From: Belliella filtrata
Lineage (GTDB): Bacteria; Bacteroidota; Bacteroidia; Cytophagales; Cyclobacteriaceae
Assembly: GCF_022549775.1 (NCBI RefSeq)
Contig: NZ_JAKZGP010000006.1
Location: 1 to 64,000, forward strand
Length of the DNA: 64,000 bases
Direction of reading: 5' to 3'
The translations under genes were made by a program, and so were the position numbers. The notes below the pieces were generated by a model that made no database searches, was not told where the DNA came from, and worked only from the letters and a program-made list of their open reading frames with translations. Shown piece after piece: positions 1-8,148 of the stretch. Numbering within the stretch: the first letter of the stretch is position 1; the number at the start of each line of letters is the position of its first letter.

Positions 1-224
1 TTATAAAACCTGTCCAGATCCCGTTGAAGTGCTGTTTTGAATGACATGATAAAAAATATTAATTTCCTGAGTGATAATTTTCTTTCCCTTGAGAACACCC
101 CCTTACGGCCGTCTTTTGAACGGCTAATAAATGCTTCGGTGTCGAGCTCATTGTCAATATGTTTAGTTAGTTTTAGCCTGTAATCTTCCTTTTTTTCAGA
201 ATTAGAGTTACCCCCTATATACCC
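1..224 (-). pseudogene. IS4-type transposase N-terminal fragment, cut by window edge
   Basis: Reading the minus strand from about 224 down to 1 gives an open frame containing KLTKHIDNELDTEAF, then FSRERKLSLRKLIFFIM and ALQRDLDRFY. This is the typical start of Bacteroidetes IS4-family DDE transposases (a basic RKL segment, then a hydrophobic helix, then LQ-eLd-F). The catalytic DDE part would lie left of the window. Upstream the frame is closed by a TAG at 225-227, and there is no ATG between it and the conserved part; only a GTG (KGVFS) or a non-standard codon could start it. It is therefore either a decayed copy or one whose start I misjudge. No second IS end or target duplication can be checked here. 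Confidence 0.6.
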
Positions 225-346
225 CTATAATTTACACATTTTTTTTATTAATTTGCTTAACTAAACGACATTGAATTATAATCATAAAGAGTCTTTAAAA
301 ACAAAATAATATTTTTCAAACCACAAGATTTCATCAATTAATTCAA

Positions 347-354
347 TAATTTTG
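347..354 (+). promoter_or_regulatory. Bacteroidetes -7 box (TAATTTTG) of the universal stress gene
   Basis: TAATTTTG matches TAnnTTTG, the -7 element of the primary sigma factor in Bacteroidetes, and sits 22 bp before the ATG at 377. No clear -33 TTG is seen at the expected distance. Bases 228-346, between the transposase fragment and this box, are very AT-rich and show no coding signal. Confidence 0.5.
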
Positions 355-376
355 CAGGATAATATTTTCGTTTGTC

Positions 377-1300
377 ATGTATCAAATCAAAAAACTCATA
401 GTTTGCCTCGATCAAAGTGCTTTGGACGATACTTTGGTTCGTTTTGCCTCATTTGTTGCTCAGGTAAATCAGACTAAAAAAATCTACTTTACCAATGTGA
501 TTAGGAATATGAATATTCCGAAAGAAGTGTTGGAGGAGTTCCCTAATTTGATTCAGAATATGGTGGATGAGCGCAAAGGAAAAATGAAAGATTTGGTAGC
601 CAAACATTTTGGTAAACAAGATGGAATTGAGTTTTCATTTGTGGTCAAAGAAGGTCAGCTATCCAAGAAAATATTGAAACTAGCTCATGAAAAGTCGGCT
701 GACATGATCATGGTTGGTAGAAAGGTAGAGTTACCAGGCACAGGCGTGCTTTCTCAGAGGCTCGCTAGAAGAGCAAGCTGTAGCCTCTTGATCATTCCAG
801 AGCATGCAGTACCAAAAATTGACAAACTACTTGTACCGAGTGATTTTTCGGACTATTCCAAAGATGCCATGGAGGAAGCTATCATGATTGCAGAAAAATA
901 TGGCGGCAAAGCCAAAATTTACTGTCAAAATGTATTTTCTATCCCTTCAGGATATCATTTTACAGGAAAATCATACGAAGAATTTGCATCTATCATGGAA
1001 ATGCATGCAGAAATCAACTACAAGAAGTTCATCAGGAAAATAGATACCAAAGGTATTCATATCAAACCTCTCTATACCAAGGATGAAGATGATGATCCTG
1101 TTGAAGATATTCTTGGTAAAGCTGCAGAAATAAAAGCTGACGGCATCATCATTGGTGCCAAAGGAAGAACAGCTGCCACTGCCCTATTTATCGGCAGTCT
1201 GGCGGAGCGATTGATCCAAATGAACGATAGCATCCCACTTTTAGTCACACGACCTAAGGGAAAGAATGCTGGGATTTTGGATTATATTTTGGAGATTTGA
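377..1300 (+). CDS. Universal stress protein with two UspA domains
   Basis: The 307-residue cytoplasmic protein is a tandem UspA fusion: one Rossmann-like Usp domain at about residues 1-145 and a second at about 147-300. The second half carries GAKGRTAATALFIGS, which fits the G-x2-G-x9-G-S nucleotide-binding pattern of ATP-binding Usp proteins. The first half (GRKVELPGTGVLS) is degenerate at this site. Usp proteins are induced by starvation and stress, but their biochemical role is usually not known and cannot be told here. The gene is monocistronic with its own -7 box and is followed by a 405-bp intergenic region. The start follows a clear ATG; no signal peptide or membrane segment is present. 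Confidence 0.92.
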   Translation: MYQIKKLIVCLDQSALDDTLVRFASFVAQVNQTKKIYFTNVIRNMNIPKEVLEEFPNLIQNMVDERKGKMKDLVAKHFGKQDGIEFSFVVKEGQLSKKILKLAHEKSADMIMVGRKVELPGTGVLSQRLARRASCSLLIIPEHAVPKIDKLLVPSDFSDYSKDAMEEAIMIAEKYGGKAKIYCQNVFSIPSGYHFTGKSYEEFASIMEMHAEINYKKFIRKIDTKGIHIKPLYTKDEDDDPVEDILGKAAEIKADGIIIGAKGRTAATALFIGSLAERLIQMNDSIPLLVTRPKGKNAGILDYILEI

Positions 1301-1705
1301 TAGTAGTCCCGATAGCTATCGAGATTAGATTTTAAATTTTAGAAATTGTTGATAGAAATCGGAAATAGATTATAGATTCAATTTTCTATTTTAGACCTGC
1401 TCGGTTTTTCATCAGATTGCGAATGTGCGAATTAACTACACTTTCCCAATACATAGGAAAAGCTTGGCAGGTCTTATGAGATTAAGTAAATACCCTTATT
1501 TTTTAATTGAGTGGAAATAGATTGATTTCATTTCAAGTATTCTCCATCTCATCAGGAATACAAAAACAATGTGTAACTATGTGCCTATGTGGTAAAAATC
1601 AAAATCGTTATCACAGCTACTAGTTTCAAGCCCTATTTGAGAGCGTAATTTCATTTTTTCACACGCATTTTTAAACTTATTGGTAACTTGGCTGTCTAAC
1701 TACCA
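1301..1705. repeat. 405-bp intergenic region with degenerate palindromic repeats
   Basis: No gene is seen. At 1307-1324 lies TCCCGATAGCTATCGAGA, whose 12-bp core at 1310-1321 is a perfect palindrome; it resembles the TCCCGATAGCTATCGGGA repeat that I recall between genes in many Bacteroidetes. AGACCTGC (1393-1400) and GCAGGTCT (1467-1474) form an 8-bp inverted repeat about 66 bp apart, enclosing no recognisable gene. Around 1570-1590 is an ACTATGTGCCTATGTGG motif also reminiscent of Bacteroidetes intergenic repeats. Just before the next gene, TAACTTGG (1684-1691) matches the -7 consensus at all but one position. Confidence 0.55.
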
Positions 1706-2254
1706 ATGATGTCACTTAGCGATCTCACCATTCTTAACATGATCAAAGACCCTAATCAACGTGAAAAGGGTTATCGAGCACTGGTGGAAACCTACCAAAG
1801 ACGAGTTTACAGCATCATTCGAAAGATGGTCATTATACATGAAGATGCTGATGATATCTTGCAAAACACCTTTATAAAGGCGTTTCGGAACATCAATTCT
1901 TTTCAAAGCAATTCTTCTCTTTATACTTGGTTATACAGGATTGCCGTCAATGAGAGTTTAAATTTCCTTGAAAAGAAAAAAAGAAGGTACTTCTTTCCTG
2001 TAGAAGATCATGAAGAAGCAATGAAAAGCTATATCGACCAATCACCCTTGATCGATGGAGATGAAATACAGAGGATCTTGCAAAAGTCGCTTCTAAAGTT
2101 ACCCGAGAAGCAAAGGTTGGTCTTCAATTTAAAATATTATGAAGACTTGAGTTACGAAGAAATCAGTAAAATCACAAATACATCAGTAGGTGCACTCAAA
2201 GCGAGCTACCATCATGCTGTGAAAAAAATTGAAAGTGATTTGAAAATAGAATAA
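1706..2254 (+). CDS. ECF-subfamily RNA polymerase sigma-70 factor
   Basis: The 182-residue protein has sigma-70 region 2 at about residues 22-90 (DADDILQNTFIKAFRNINSF, then LYTWLYRIAVNESLNFLEKK) and region 4 at about 120-178 (LPEKQRLVFNLKYYEDLSYEEI with a helix-turn-helix). Region 3 is absent, as in ECF factors, and the size is normal. It redirects RNA polymerase to a stress regulon. It starts at tandem ATG codons. The next two genes, a small single-pass membrane protein 32 bp downstream and a Spy-like periplasmic protein, form an operon with it, suggesting an envelope-stress sigma with its own control proteins. Its target promoters are not known. Confidence 0.93.
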   Translation: MMSLSDLTILNMIKDPNQREKGYRALVETYQRRVYSIIRKMVIIHEDADDILQNTFIKAFRNINSFQSNSSLYTWLYRIAVNESLNFLEKKKRRYFFPVEDHEEAMKSYIDQSPLIDGDEIQRILQKSLLKLPEKQRLVFNLKYYEDLSYEEISKITNTSVGALKASYHHAVKKIESDLKIE

Positions 2255-2286
2255 ACCATTGAGCAAATCCATTGTCTAAAGCAATT

Positions 2287-2655
2287 ATGATGAATAACAT
2301 TCCCAAGCAAAACATCTATAAGGTTCCTGATGCTTACTTCGATAAGCTCACTGATGATATCTTATCTAAAAACAACGACAGAAAATCAAGAATGATTTGG
2401 GCTAGAAGCATGGCTGCTTCTACAGCACTCATCTTAAGTGTAGGTTTGTACCTTTTCAATAGTGACATCAATAGTCCTGAAAACTTCCAAGATAAAATGA
2501 ATAGTGACATCAATCTTTATATCAATTCGGGTTATTGGTCTGCTGAAGATGCACTTTCACTTACTGAAAATCCAAATGATATTCTAGACCAAATCATTTC
2601 AGAGGAATGGAGTGCTTACTCAAATGATGATTTGGAAAGTGAATTCTGGTATTAA
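2287..2655 (+). CDS. Small single-pass membrane protein, probable anti-sigma partner
   Basis: I choose the ATG at 2287 (122 residues); an in-frame TTG at 2272 is less likely. A cytoplasmic N-terminus of about 35 residues containing IYKVPDAYFDKL is followed by one transmembrane helix (about residues 43-60, SMAASTALILSVGLYLF) and an acidic C-terminal part of about 60 residues ending in SEFWY. The 'vPd-YFd-L' start is common in small Bacteroidetes proteins encoded directly after ECF sigma factors and thought to act as anti-sigma factors; that role is inference. No ZAS-type His/Cys zinc motif is present. It sits between the sigma factor and the Spy-like gene, 12 bp from the latter. Confidence 0.7.
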   Translation: MMNNIPKQNIYKVPDAYFDKLTDDILSKNNDRKSRMIWARSMAASTALILSVGLYLFNSDINSPENFQDKMNSDINLYINSGYWSAEDALSLTENPNDILDQIISEEWSAYSNDDLESEFWY

Positions 2656-2667
2656 AACAAAATAAAC

Positions 2668-3117
2668 ATGAAGACTTCAAGATATCTATTGATCCTTATG
2701 ATGCTATGTTTTTCAAGCTTAGCTTTAGCACAGAGAGATCAAAACCAAAGATTTGATAAAGAAAAGTTTGAAACTGCCCGTGTAGCATTCATCACAAATA
2801 GACTAGACTTGAAAACAGATCAAGCCGAAAAGTTTTGGCCTATTTTCAATAAATTCAACGACGATAGGGAAAGTATCATGACCAAATTGTCAGAAATAAG
2901 TAAAGAATCCGAAGGAAATATTTCTGAGAATGATGCCAAAAGCCTCATTAATAAAAGACTTGAACTACAAGAAGAGCTTTTGAAATTAGATCAGAAATTC
3001 ATGTCTGAGGTTACAAAAGTCATCACGAACAAACAGGCTTTGGCCTTAGGTGGAATCAGTCGAGATTTTGCACGACAAATCTACCGCATGAATAATCAAA
3101 GGGGAAGAGGAAATTAA
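2668..3117 (+). CDS. Spy/CpxP-like periplasmic stress protein
   Basis: The protein has 149 residues with a signal peptide (about 1-21, ending SLALAQ). The mature part is all-helical and charged: a segment with LDLKTDQAEKFWPIFNKFNDD resembles the LTxxQ-type helices of Spy/CpxP and CnrX-like sensors and is followed by two long helices. Such proteins act as periplasmic chaperones or as sensors that restrain a cognate ECF sigma. As third gene of the sigma operon it could be sensor or target. The C-terminus is short and basic (NNQRGRGN). No metal-binding His/Cys cluster is obvious, so a metal sensor role is not supported. Confidence 0.75.
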   Translation: MKTSRYLLILMMLCFSSLALAQRDQNQRFDKEKFETARVAFITNRLDLKTDQAEKFWPIFNKFNDDRESIMTKLSEISKESEGNISENDAKSLINKRLELQEELLKLDQKFMSEVTKVITNKQALALGGISRDFARQIYRMNNQRGRGN

Positions 3118-3179
3118 TTCGGTTTTACTCTTTGAAACTGTTTTTGATTATAAAAAGTGCTCACTTTTTTAACAATGGT

Positions 3180-3246
3180 AAAGCCTTTCTTTTAATATCA
3201 GTAAATTCATAAATGAATGCTTTAGATATTCAAAGAAAGGCTTTTT
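3180..3246 (+). terminator. Long structured hairpin after the sigma operon
   Basis: A perfect 13-bp inverted repeat pairs 3180-3192 with 3232-3244 and is followed by a T-run. The 39-nt loop itself holds nested complementarity (AATATC with GATATT, and ATTCAT with ATGAAT), so the RNA can fold into an extended rod. It is placed 63 bp after the Spy-like gene and 48 bp before the 3' end of the convergent mscL, so it can terminate plus-strand transcripts and perhaps both directions. Confidence 0.7.
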
Positions 3247-3293
3247 GGCTATTCTTAAATAAGATAATTACCAGTTATTCTATGCTTTTTATC

Positions 3294-3710
3294 TTATTGC
3301 TTCTTAAGCAAATCACGAATTTCTTCAAGTAAGATTTCCGATTTTGGAGGTGTAACTGGAATTACTGGCACAGGTTCTTTTTTCTTTTTGGTCAAATTAA
3401 TCCCTTTGATTACCAAAAAGATAACGAATGCAATAATAATAAAATCTACAACATGTTGTATAAAGTTACCATAACTTAATACAACTTCTGCCATTTCGCG
3501 TCCTTCTTCTGTGACATAAGCATCTCGCAAAACTACCGAAAGATCTTTGAAGTCAACCCCACCAATAAGCACTCCTATAGGAGGCATGATAATATCATTT
3601 ACAAAGGAAGAAACGATCCTTCCAAAAGCGCCGCCTATGATAACAGCAATAGCTAAATCAAGGACATTTCCTCTTACAGCAAATTCCTTGAATTCTTTTA
3701 ACATTCCCAT
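3294..3710 (-). CDS. mscL: Large-conductance mechanosensitive channel MscL
   Basis: This 138-residue inner-membrane channel opens under membrane tension to release solutes after osmotic downshock. The N-terminus [38 protein letters not shown] is the MscL signature: amphipathic helix, then the TM1 pore helix with glycines. TM2 is at about residues 85-105 ([18 protein letters not shown]), and the cytoplasmic tail (residues 106-138) ends with the usual [10 protein letters not shown] helix. Two N-terminal ATGs (3710 and 3704) are possible. Length is normal. It is a single gene with no functional link to its neighbours. Confidence 0.97.
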   Translation of the reverse strand: MGMLKEFKEFAVRGNVLDLAIAVIIGGAFGRIVSSFVNDIIMPPIGVLIGGVDFKDLSVVLRDAYVTEEGREMAEVVLSYGNFIQHVVDFIIIAFVIFLVIKGINLTKKKKEPVPVIPVTPPKSEILLEEIRDLLKKQ

Positions 3711-3917
3711 AGAATAAATTGAATAGGTTGATAATTTTTAAATAATATTTCAAATATAATTTTTTTATACATCTATCTTCTGAAATTCTCAATTATTTTC
3801 AAAGAATGGAGATAATATTTTTATGCATCACATCACTAAAAAAAGTTATTTGACAACAATATGAAAAATGTAAAAATACATTCTTGTTAAATTTGAAATC
3901 CTTTTTACAAAATTTCA

Positions 3918-3925
3918 TAACTTTG
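3918..3925 (+). promoter_or_regulatory. -7 box (TAACTTTG) of mgsA-pfkA
   Basis: A perfect TAnnTTTG match 22 bp upstream of the mgsA ATG, with TTTG at 3892-3895 as a possible -33 element 22 bp further upstream, slightly beyond the usual spacing. Confidence 0.6.
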
Positions 3926-3947
3926 AAGCAAACCTATTAAATCACTT

Positions 3948-4343
3948 ATGAAAATTGCATTGATTGCACATGATGGGAAAAAAGCCGACATGGTTCACTT
4001 CCTTTCTGGATTTAAAGAAGAATTACATCAAACCGAAATTAACCTGTTTGCCACAGGAACGACTGGTTCACATATAGAAAGAGCAGGCTTTAAAGTAACC
4101 AAACTGCTTTCAGGCCCATTGGGTGGTGATGCACAGATCGCTTCCATGGCGGCTCAAAAAGAGTTAGATTTGGTGATTTTTTTTAGAGATCCTTTAGATA
4201 AACACCCTCACGAACCGGATGTACAGATGCTAATGAGAATATGTGATGTGCACAATATTCCATTGGCGACCAATCCAGCTGCTGCTGAGATGATTTTTAA
4301 ATATTTGACAAACTCAAAAGAGACATGGAACCAAAGACAATAA
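3948..4343 (+). CDS. mgsA: Methylglyoxal synthase
   Basis: Converts dihydroxyacetone phosphate to methylglyoxal and phosphate, a bypass of lower glycolysis used when phosphate is short or sugar phosphates pile up. The 131-residue sequence shows the family's N-terminal [10 protein letters not shown], the phosphate-binding ATGTTG, the loop GPLGGDAQI with the catalytic Asp, and [14 protein letters not shown] with the conserved Asp/His residues; ending shortly after [10 protein letters not shown]. It is about 20 residues shorter than the E. coli enzyme, missing only tail sequence. The last 19 bp overlap the start of pfkA, so the two are translationally coupled. Confidence 0.96.
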   Translation: MKIALIAHDGKKADMVHFLSGFKEELHQTEINLFATGTTGSHIERAGFKVTKLLSGPLGGDAQIASMAAQKELDLVIFFRDPLDKHPHEPDVQMLMRICDVHNIPLATNPAAAEMIFKYLTNSKETWNQRQ

Positions 4344-5311
4344 AAAGAATTGGAGTATTAACTTCTGGTGGTGATGCACCAGGAATGAATGCAGCGATAA
4401 GAGCTGTAGTAAGAGCTGGATTTTATTATAACCTTGAAATGTACGGTATCTACAGAGGATATGAAGGTATGATCAATGATGAAATCAAAAAGCTTGAAAC
4501 AAAAAATATTGCACACGTTTTGGAAAGAGGTGGTACATTTCTAAAATCTGCAAGAAGTGCGGAGTTCAGGACACCAGAGGGTAGACAGAAAGCCTACGAT
4601 AATCTTCAAAAGCATGGCATAGATGCCTTAGTAGTTATTGGTGGGGATGGTTCTTTGACAGGAGCCCATTTATTCTTTCAAGAATTTGGCATACCCGCTA
4701 TAGGCCTACCAGGGACTATAGACAATGACCTTTCAGGAACTGACAGTACTATTGGTTTCGACACTGCATGTAATACGGCTATTCAAGCAATTGATAAAAT
4801 TAGAGATACAGCTACTTCCCATGACAGATTATTCTTTGTAGAAGTAATGGGAAGAGATGCGGGCTTTATAGCCATCAATGCAGGAATTGGAAGTGCAGCG
4901 GCGGCTACATTGATCCCTGAAAAGAAAATGCCAATCGAAAGATTAGTTGAAAGATTGAAAGCAAGGAAGAAAGCAATGAAACAATCTAACATAGTGATCG
5001 TCGCTGAAGGTGGTAAAAGTGGTGGAGCTGCTGAGATTGCTGACAAAATCAAAAAACAGCTTCCTTCTTATGATATTAAGGTCACTATTCTTGGACACTT
5101 ACAGCGTGGTGGTTCACCATCTTCTTTTGATAGGGTATTGGCAAGTAAGCTTGGTGTTGCAGCTGTGGAAGGATTGATGCAAGGCAAATACGATGTCATG
5201 GCTGGGGTGATAAACAATAAAATCGTCTATACTCCTATCACAAAAGCCATTGTAGATGATAAAGAAGTAGATGAGGATGATTTTAGAATTGCTAAGATTC
5301 TATCAACATAA
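4325..5311 (+). CDS. pfkA: ATP-dependent 6-phosphofructokinase
   Basis: Phosphorylates fructose 6-phosphate to fructose 1,6-bisphosphate, the committing step of glycolysis, in the cytoplasm. The 328 residues match bacterial PfkA in size. Visible motifs are [17 protein letters not shown] at the N-terminus (ATP site), GGDGSLTGA (a Gly here marks ATP-dependent enzymes; PPi-dependent forms have Asp), [12 protein letters not shown] with the catalytic Asp, [11 protein letters not shown], and [12 protein letters not shown] binding fructose 6-phosphate. It starts inside mgsA and ends before a strong hairpin at 5371-5409. The pairing with mgsA puts the glycolytic gate and its bypass in one transcript. 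Confidence 0.97.
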   Translation: MEPKTIKRIGVLTSGGDAPGMNAAIRAVVRAGFYYNLEMYGIYRGYEGMINDEIKKLETKNIAHVLERGGTFLKSARSAEFRTPEGRQKAYDNLQKHGIDALVVIGGDGSLTGAHLFFQEFGIPAIGLPGTIDNDLSGTDSTIGFDTACNTAIQAIDKIRDTATSHDRLFFVEVMGRDAGFIAINAGIGSAAAATLIPEKKMPIERLVERLKARKKAMKQSNIVIVAEGGKSGGAAEIADKIKKQLPSYDIKVTILGHLQRGGSPSSFDRVLASKLGVAAVEGLMQGKYDVMAGVINNKIVYTPITKAIVDDKEVDEDDFRIAKILST

Positions 5312-5370
5312 AAAGTTTAGCTTAATTTAATTTGATAAGCTTTTATATTTCGAATTAAAATAAGGTGTAT

Positions 5371-5409
5371 AAAAACAAAACCACTTCATGAGAAGTGGTT
5401 TTGTTTTTA
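5371..5409. terminator. Bidirectional terminator between pfkA and a GH13 gene
   Basis: AAAACAAAACCACTTC (from 5372) pairs with GAAGTGGTTTTGTTTT around a tiny ATGA loop, giving a 16-bp stem with A-rich and T-rich flanks. Convergent genes end on either side (5311 and 5432), so it can work in both directions. Confidence 0.88.
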
Positions 5410-5431
5410 TAAGTGTGCTTACTCTACTCCA

Positions 5432-6982
5432 CTATTTTGAAATTATTAATGTAGAATATCCGGGCAATCTCATTTGACCATTTTCTAAACTACCTGAAGC
5501 GTAACTATAAATCATATTTTCAAATTCTTCAGGTGCTTCCATTTTTTGTTCTTGATCACTTAGATTGTGAATTACAAGAAACCTTTCACCATCATGCTCT
5601 CTGTAATAAACCATCAACTCAGAAGGCACATCATTGTCAAAAAGATCCAGACTCCCAAGAGCAAGAGGCTTATTTGTATTTCTCAGCTTGATAATTTCTT
5701 TATAATGATTAAAATAGCTAGTGCTCATTGATTTTTGAATAGCCAAAGGAGTAACCATTTCATCAATAGCATATTTAGGCTCTATCCAAGTAGTTCTTCC
5801 TTTGTCATTAGCCTTGATATCCCAAAGAAATGGCTCTCTAATATGTTCATCTGGTTTATCTCCTAGCATTCCTATTTCTTCACCATAGTAAATGTACGGA
5901 GCTCCAGGCATTGTCATCAGTATGTTTATAGCTTGCTTGTATTTTTTAGGATTCTGATTTAAAGAGTTTAACAACCGAGGCTGATCATGATTTGAAGAGA
6001 ATGTGGCATCGATAAAATCATCCGTAATACTTCCATAGAAGTCCAAAATACCCTTTTGCTTTTCCACAAGAAGCTTCCCATTTACTTTTTCATATGCTTC
6101 AAGTAAGGTATAATGGAAATCAAAGTTGAACAATGCTGGAAGACCAGGTAAATATGGAGCCACGACTTCCTGCATGTCATACACCTCTCCTACTAAATAT
6201 ATATCTGGTTTGATTTTGGTCATTTCTGCACGAAACTCTTTCCAAAACTCATGGTTATCTTCTGGCCTATCATCTGGAAATATATGCTTGGCAGCGTCCA
6301 ACCTAAAGCCATCAACTCCAACTTCTTCAAGCCAAAACTTTCCAATATCATAAATCTCTTGACGCACTTTGGGGTTGTCAAAATTCAAATCTGGCATTCC
6401 ACCGTAAAAAAATCCATAATAAAAATCATCACCATGCCCTGGATCGTGCCATTGCCTGATATTATCGCTATCTAAAGTAATCGTTTTCTTATTCAAAAAT
6501 TCAGCAATTGTATCCTTCTGAGCCCATACATAATAGTCTCTGTAGGGGTTATCTCTTCCCTTTTGAGACTCTTGGAACCAAGGATGCTCTGTACTTGTGT
6601 GATTGATGATCATATCGATCACAATCTTGATGTCTTTTTTATGCGCTTCTTTGATTAATTTTTTGAAATCATCTAATGTACCATAGTCTGGATGGATTTC
6701 CTTATAATCAGTCACGTCATACTTATGATAGCTTGGAGAAGGCATGATCGGCATAAACCAGATTGCATTCGCTCCAAGTTCTTTCACATGCTCCAGTTTT
6801 TTGGTTACTCCAGCGATATCTCCAATACCATCACCATCTGAATCATAGAACGACTGAATAAAAATCTCATAAGTAATACCAGCATGTGGCCAATGATTTT
6901 CTAAAGAATTACTTGTCTCTGAAGTACAAGAAAATATAGTCATTAATAATAGTGAAATTGGAATTATGATATTGATCTTCAT
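5432..6982 (-). CDS. GH13 alpha-amylase-family glycosidase, lipoprotein
   Basis: Hydrolyses alpha-glucans or malto-oligosaccharides in the periplasm or on the outer membrane. The start at 6982 (MKINIIIPIS, 516 residues) gives a lipoprotein signal ending LLMTIFSC; a more upstream in-frame ATG at 7027 would bury the signal. The (beta/alpha)8 catalytic domain shows all four GH13 regions: DMIINHTS, GVDGFRLDAAKH (nucleophile Asp229), YLVGEVYD (acid Glu266) and FSSNHDQPR. A C-terminal beta domain follows. It is the last gene of the minus-strand starch run but is separated from fbaA by a hairpin terminator, so it may have partly separate expression. Exact specificity (alpha-1,4 or 1,6) cannot be read. 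Confidence 0.93.
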   Translation of the reverse strand: MKINIIIPISLLLMTIFSCTSETSNSLENHWPHAGITYEIFIQSFYDSDGDGIGDIAGVTKKLEHVKELGANAIWFMPIMPSPSYHKYDVTDYKEIHPDYGTLDDFKKLIKEAHKKDIKIVIDMIINHTSTEHPWFQESQKGRDNPYRDYYVWAQKDTIAEFLNKKTITLDSDNIRQWHDPGHGDDFYYGFFYGGMPDLNFDNPKVRQEIYDIGKFWLEEVGVDGFRLDAAKHIFPDDRPEDNHEFWKEFRAEMTKIKPDIYLVGEVYDMQEVVAPYLPGLPALFNFDFHYTLLEAYEKVNGKLLVEKQKGILDFYGSITDDFIDATFSSNHDQPRLLNSLNQNPKKYKQAINILMTMPGAPYIYYGEEIGMLGDKPDEHIREPFLWDIKANDKGRTTWIEPKYAIDEMVTPLAIQKSMSTSYFNHYKEIIKLRNTNKPLALGSLDLFDNDVPSELMVYYREHDGERFLVIHNLSDQEQKMEAPEEFENMIYSYASGSLENGQMRLPGYSTLIISK

Positions 6983-7015
6983 TGTAAACAATTTAAATAA
7001 AAACGCTTCAAAAAA

Positions 7016-7042
7016 AGAAAAAGTCACAACTTGGTGACTTTT
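7016..7042 (-). terminator. Hairpin terminator after fbaA
   Basis: AAAAGTCAC (7019-7027) pairs with GTGACTTTT (7034-7042); on the minus strand it is followed by a T-rich tract. An outer CTTCAAAA/TTTTGAAG pair (7006-7013 and 7049-7056) could lengthen the stem. It lies between fbaA and the GH13 lipoprotein gene, so it may uncouple their expression. Confidence 0.7.
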
Positions 7043-7065
7043 CCCTGTTTTGAAGTAGATTATTA

Positions 7066-8127
7066 TTAATTTCTATTGACAGCATTGAGCATATCAAAAG
7101 CAACTTCTAGTCTTTGAATAAAGTTTTCCTCACCTTTCCTCAACCAAACTCTTGGGTCATAGAATTTCTTATTTGGACTATCTTCTCCATTTGGATTCCC
7201 CAATTGACTTTGTAGGAATCCTTCGTTTGATTTGTAAAACTTCAGAATACCCTCCCAGAATGCCCACTGCATATCCGTGTCAATATTCATTTTGATAGAT
7301 CCATAGCTATTAGCTTCTCTGATCTCTTCTACAGATGAACCTGATCCTCCATGGAATACAAAGAACAAAGGCTTACCTGAAGTTCCATATTTCTCATTGA
7401 TGAAGTCTTGAGAATTTTTCAAAATCTCTGGTCTCAATGATACATTACCTGGCTTATATACTCCATGAACATTTCCAAATGCTGCTGCAATGGTAAACAA
7501 GTCACCTACTTGCTTCAAGTTTTCATATGCATACGCAACTTCTTCCGGCTGAGTGTAAAGTTTTGAGCTGTCTACATCCGAATTATCTACACCGTCTTCT
7601 TCACCACCAGTGACACCAAGCTCAATTTCAATAGCCATTTGAAGTTTATGGAATTCTTTGTAGTATTTCACGGAAGTTTCGATATTTTCTTCTAGAGACT
7701 CCTCTGAAAGATCTAGCATATGAGAGCTGTACAATGGTCTTTTGTATGCCTCATAGTATGCTTTTCCTTCAACTAACATGCCGTCTATCCATGGCAATAA
7801 TTTCTTTGCAGCATGGTCTGTATGAAGTATCACTGGAACACCATAAGCTTCCGCCATTTTGTGCACGTGTAATGCGCCTGAAATAGCACCAGCTACACTG
7901 GCTTGTTGTTTGTCATTAGCGAGACCTTTACCTGCATAAAACTGTGCCCCTCCATTAGAAAACTGTATAATCACCGGAGAATTAACTTTTTTAGCAGTTT
8001 CTAAAACACCGTTAATCGTACTTGTATTTATTACGTTTACTGCTGGTAAAGCAAATTCATTTTCTTTAGCATAAGACAAAAGGTCTTTTAGCTCTTCACC
8101 ATACTTAACTCCTGGTTTGAATTTCAT
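7066..8127 (-). CDS. fbaA: Class II fructose-1,6-bisphosphate aldolase
   Basis: Zinc-dependent aldolase that splits fructose 1,6-bisphosphate into dihydroxyacetone phosphate and glyceraldehyde 3-phosphate. The 353 residues follow E. coli FbaA closely: FALPAVNVINTSTINGVLE, QFSNGGAQF, VILHTDHAAKKLLPWIDG (catalytic Asp and metal His), IEIELGVTGGEEDGVDNS, FGNVHGVYKPGN (metal His), FVFHGGSGS and MNIDTDMQWA. It follows the secreted GH13 by 21 bp and must share its transcript. A central glycolytic enzyme inside a starch-degradation run is unusual and suggests it is co-induced with starch; whether this is the only aldolase of the genome cannot be known from the window. Confidence 0.97.
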   Translation of the reverse strand: MKFKPGVKYGEELKDLLSYAKENEFALPAVNVINTSTINGVLETAKKVNSPVIIQFSNGGAQFYAGKGLANDKQQASVAGAISGALHVHKMAEAYGVPVILHTDHAAKKLLPWIDGMLVEGKAYYEAYKRPLYSSHMLDLSEESLEENIETSVKYYKEFHKLQMAIEIELGVTGGEEDGVDNSDVDSSKLYTQPEEVAYAYENLKQVGDLFTIAAAFGNVHGVYKPGNVSLRPEILKNSQDFINEKYGTSGKPLFFVFHGGSGSSVEEIREANSYGSIKMNIDTDMQWAFWEGILKFYKSNEGFLQSQLGNPNGEDSPNKKFYDPRVWLRKGEENFIQRLEVAFDMLNAVNRN

Positions 8128-8148
8128 CTTTTTGATTTAATGGTTTGT

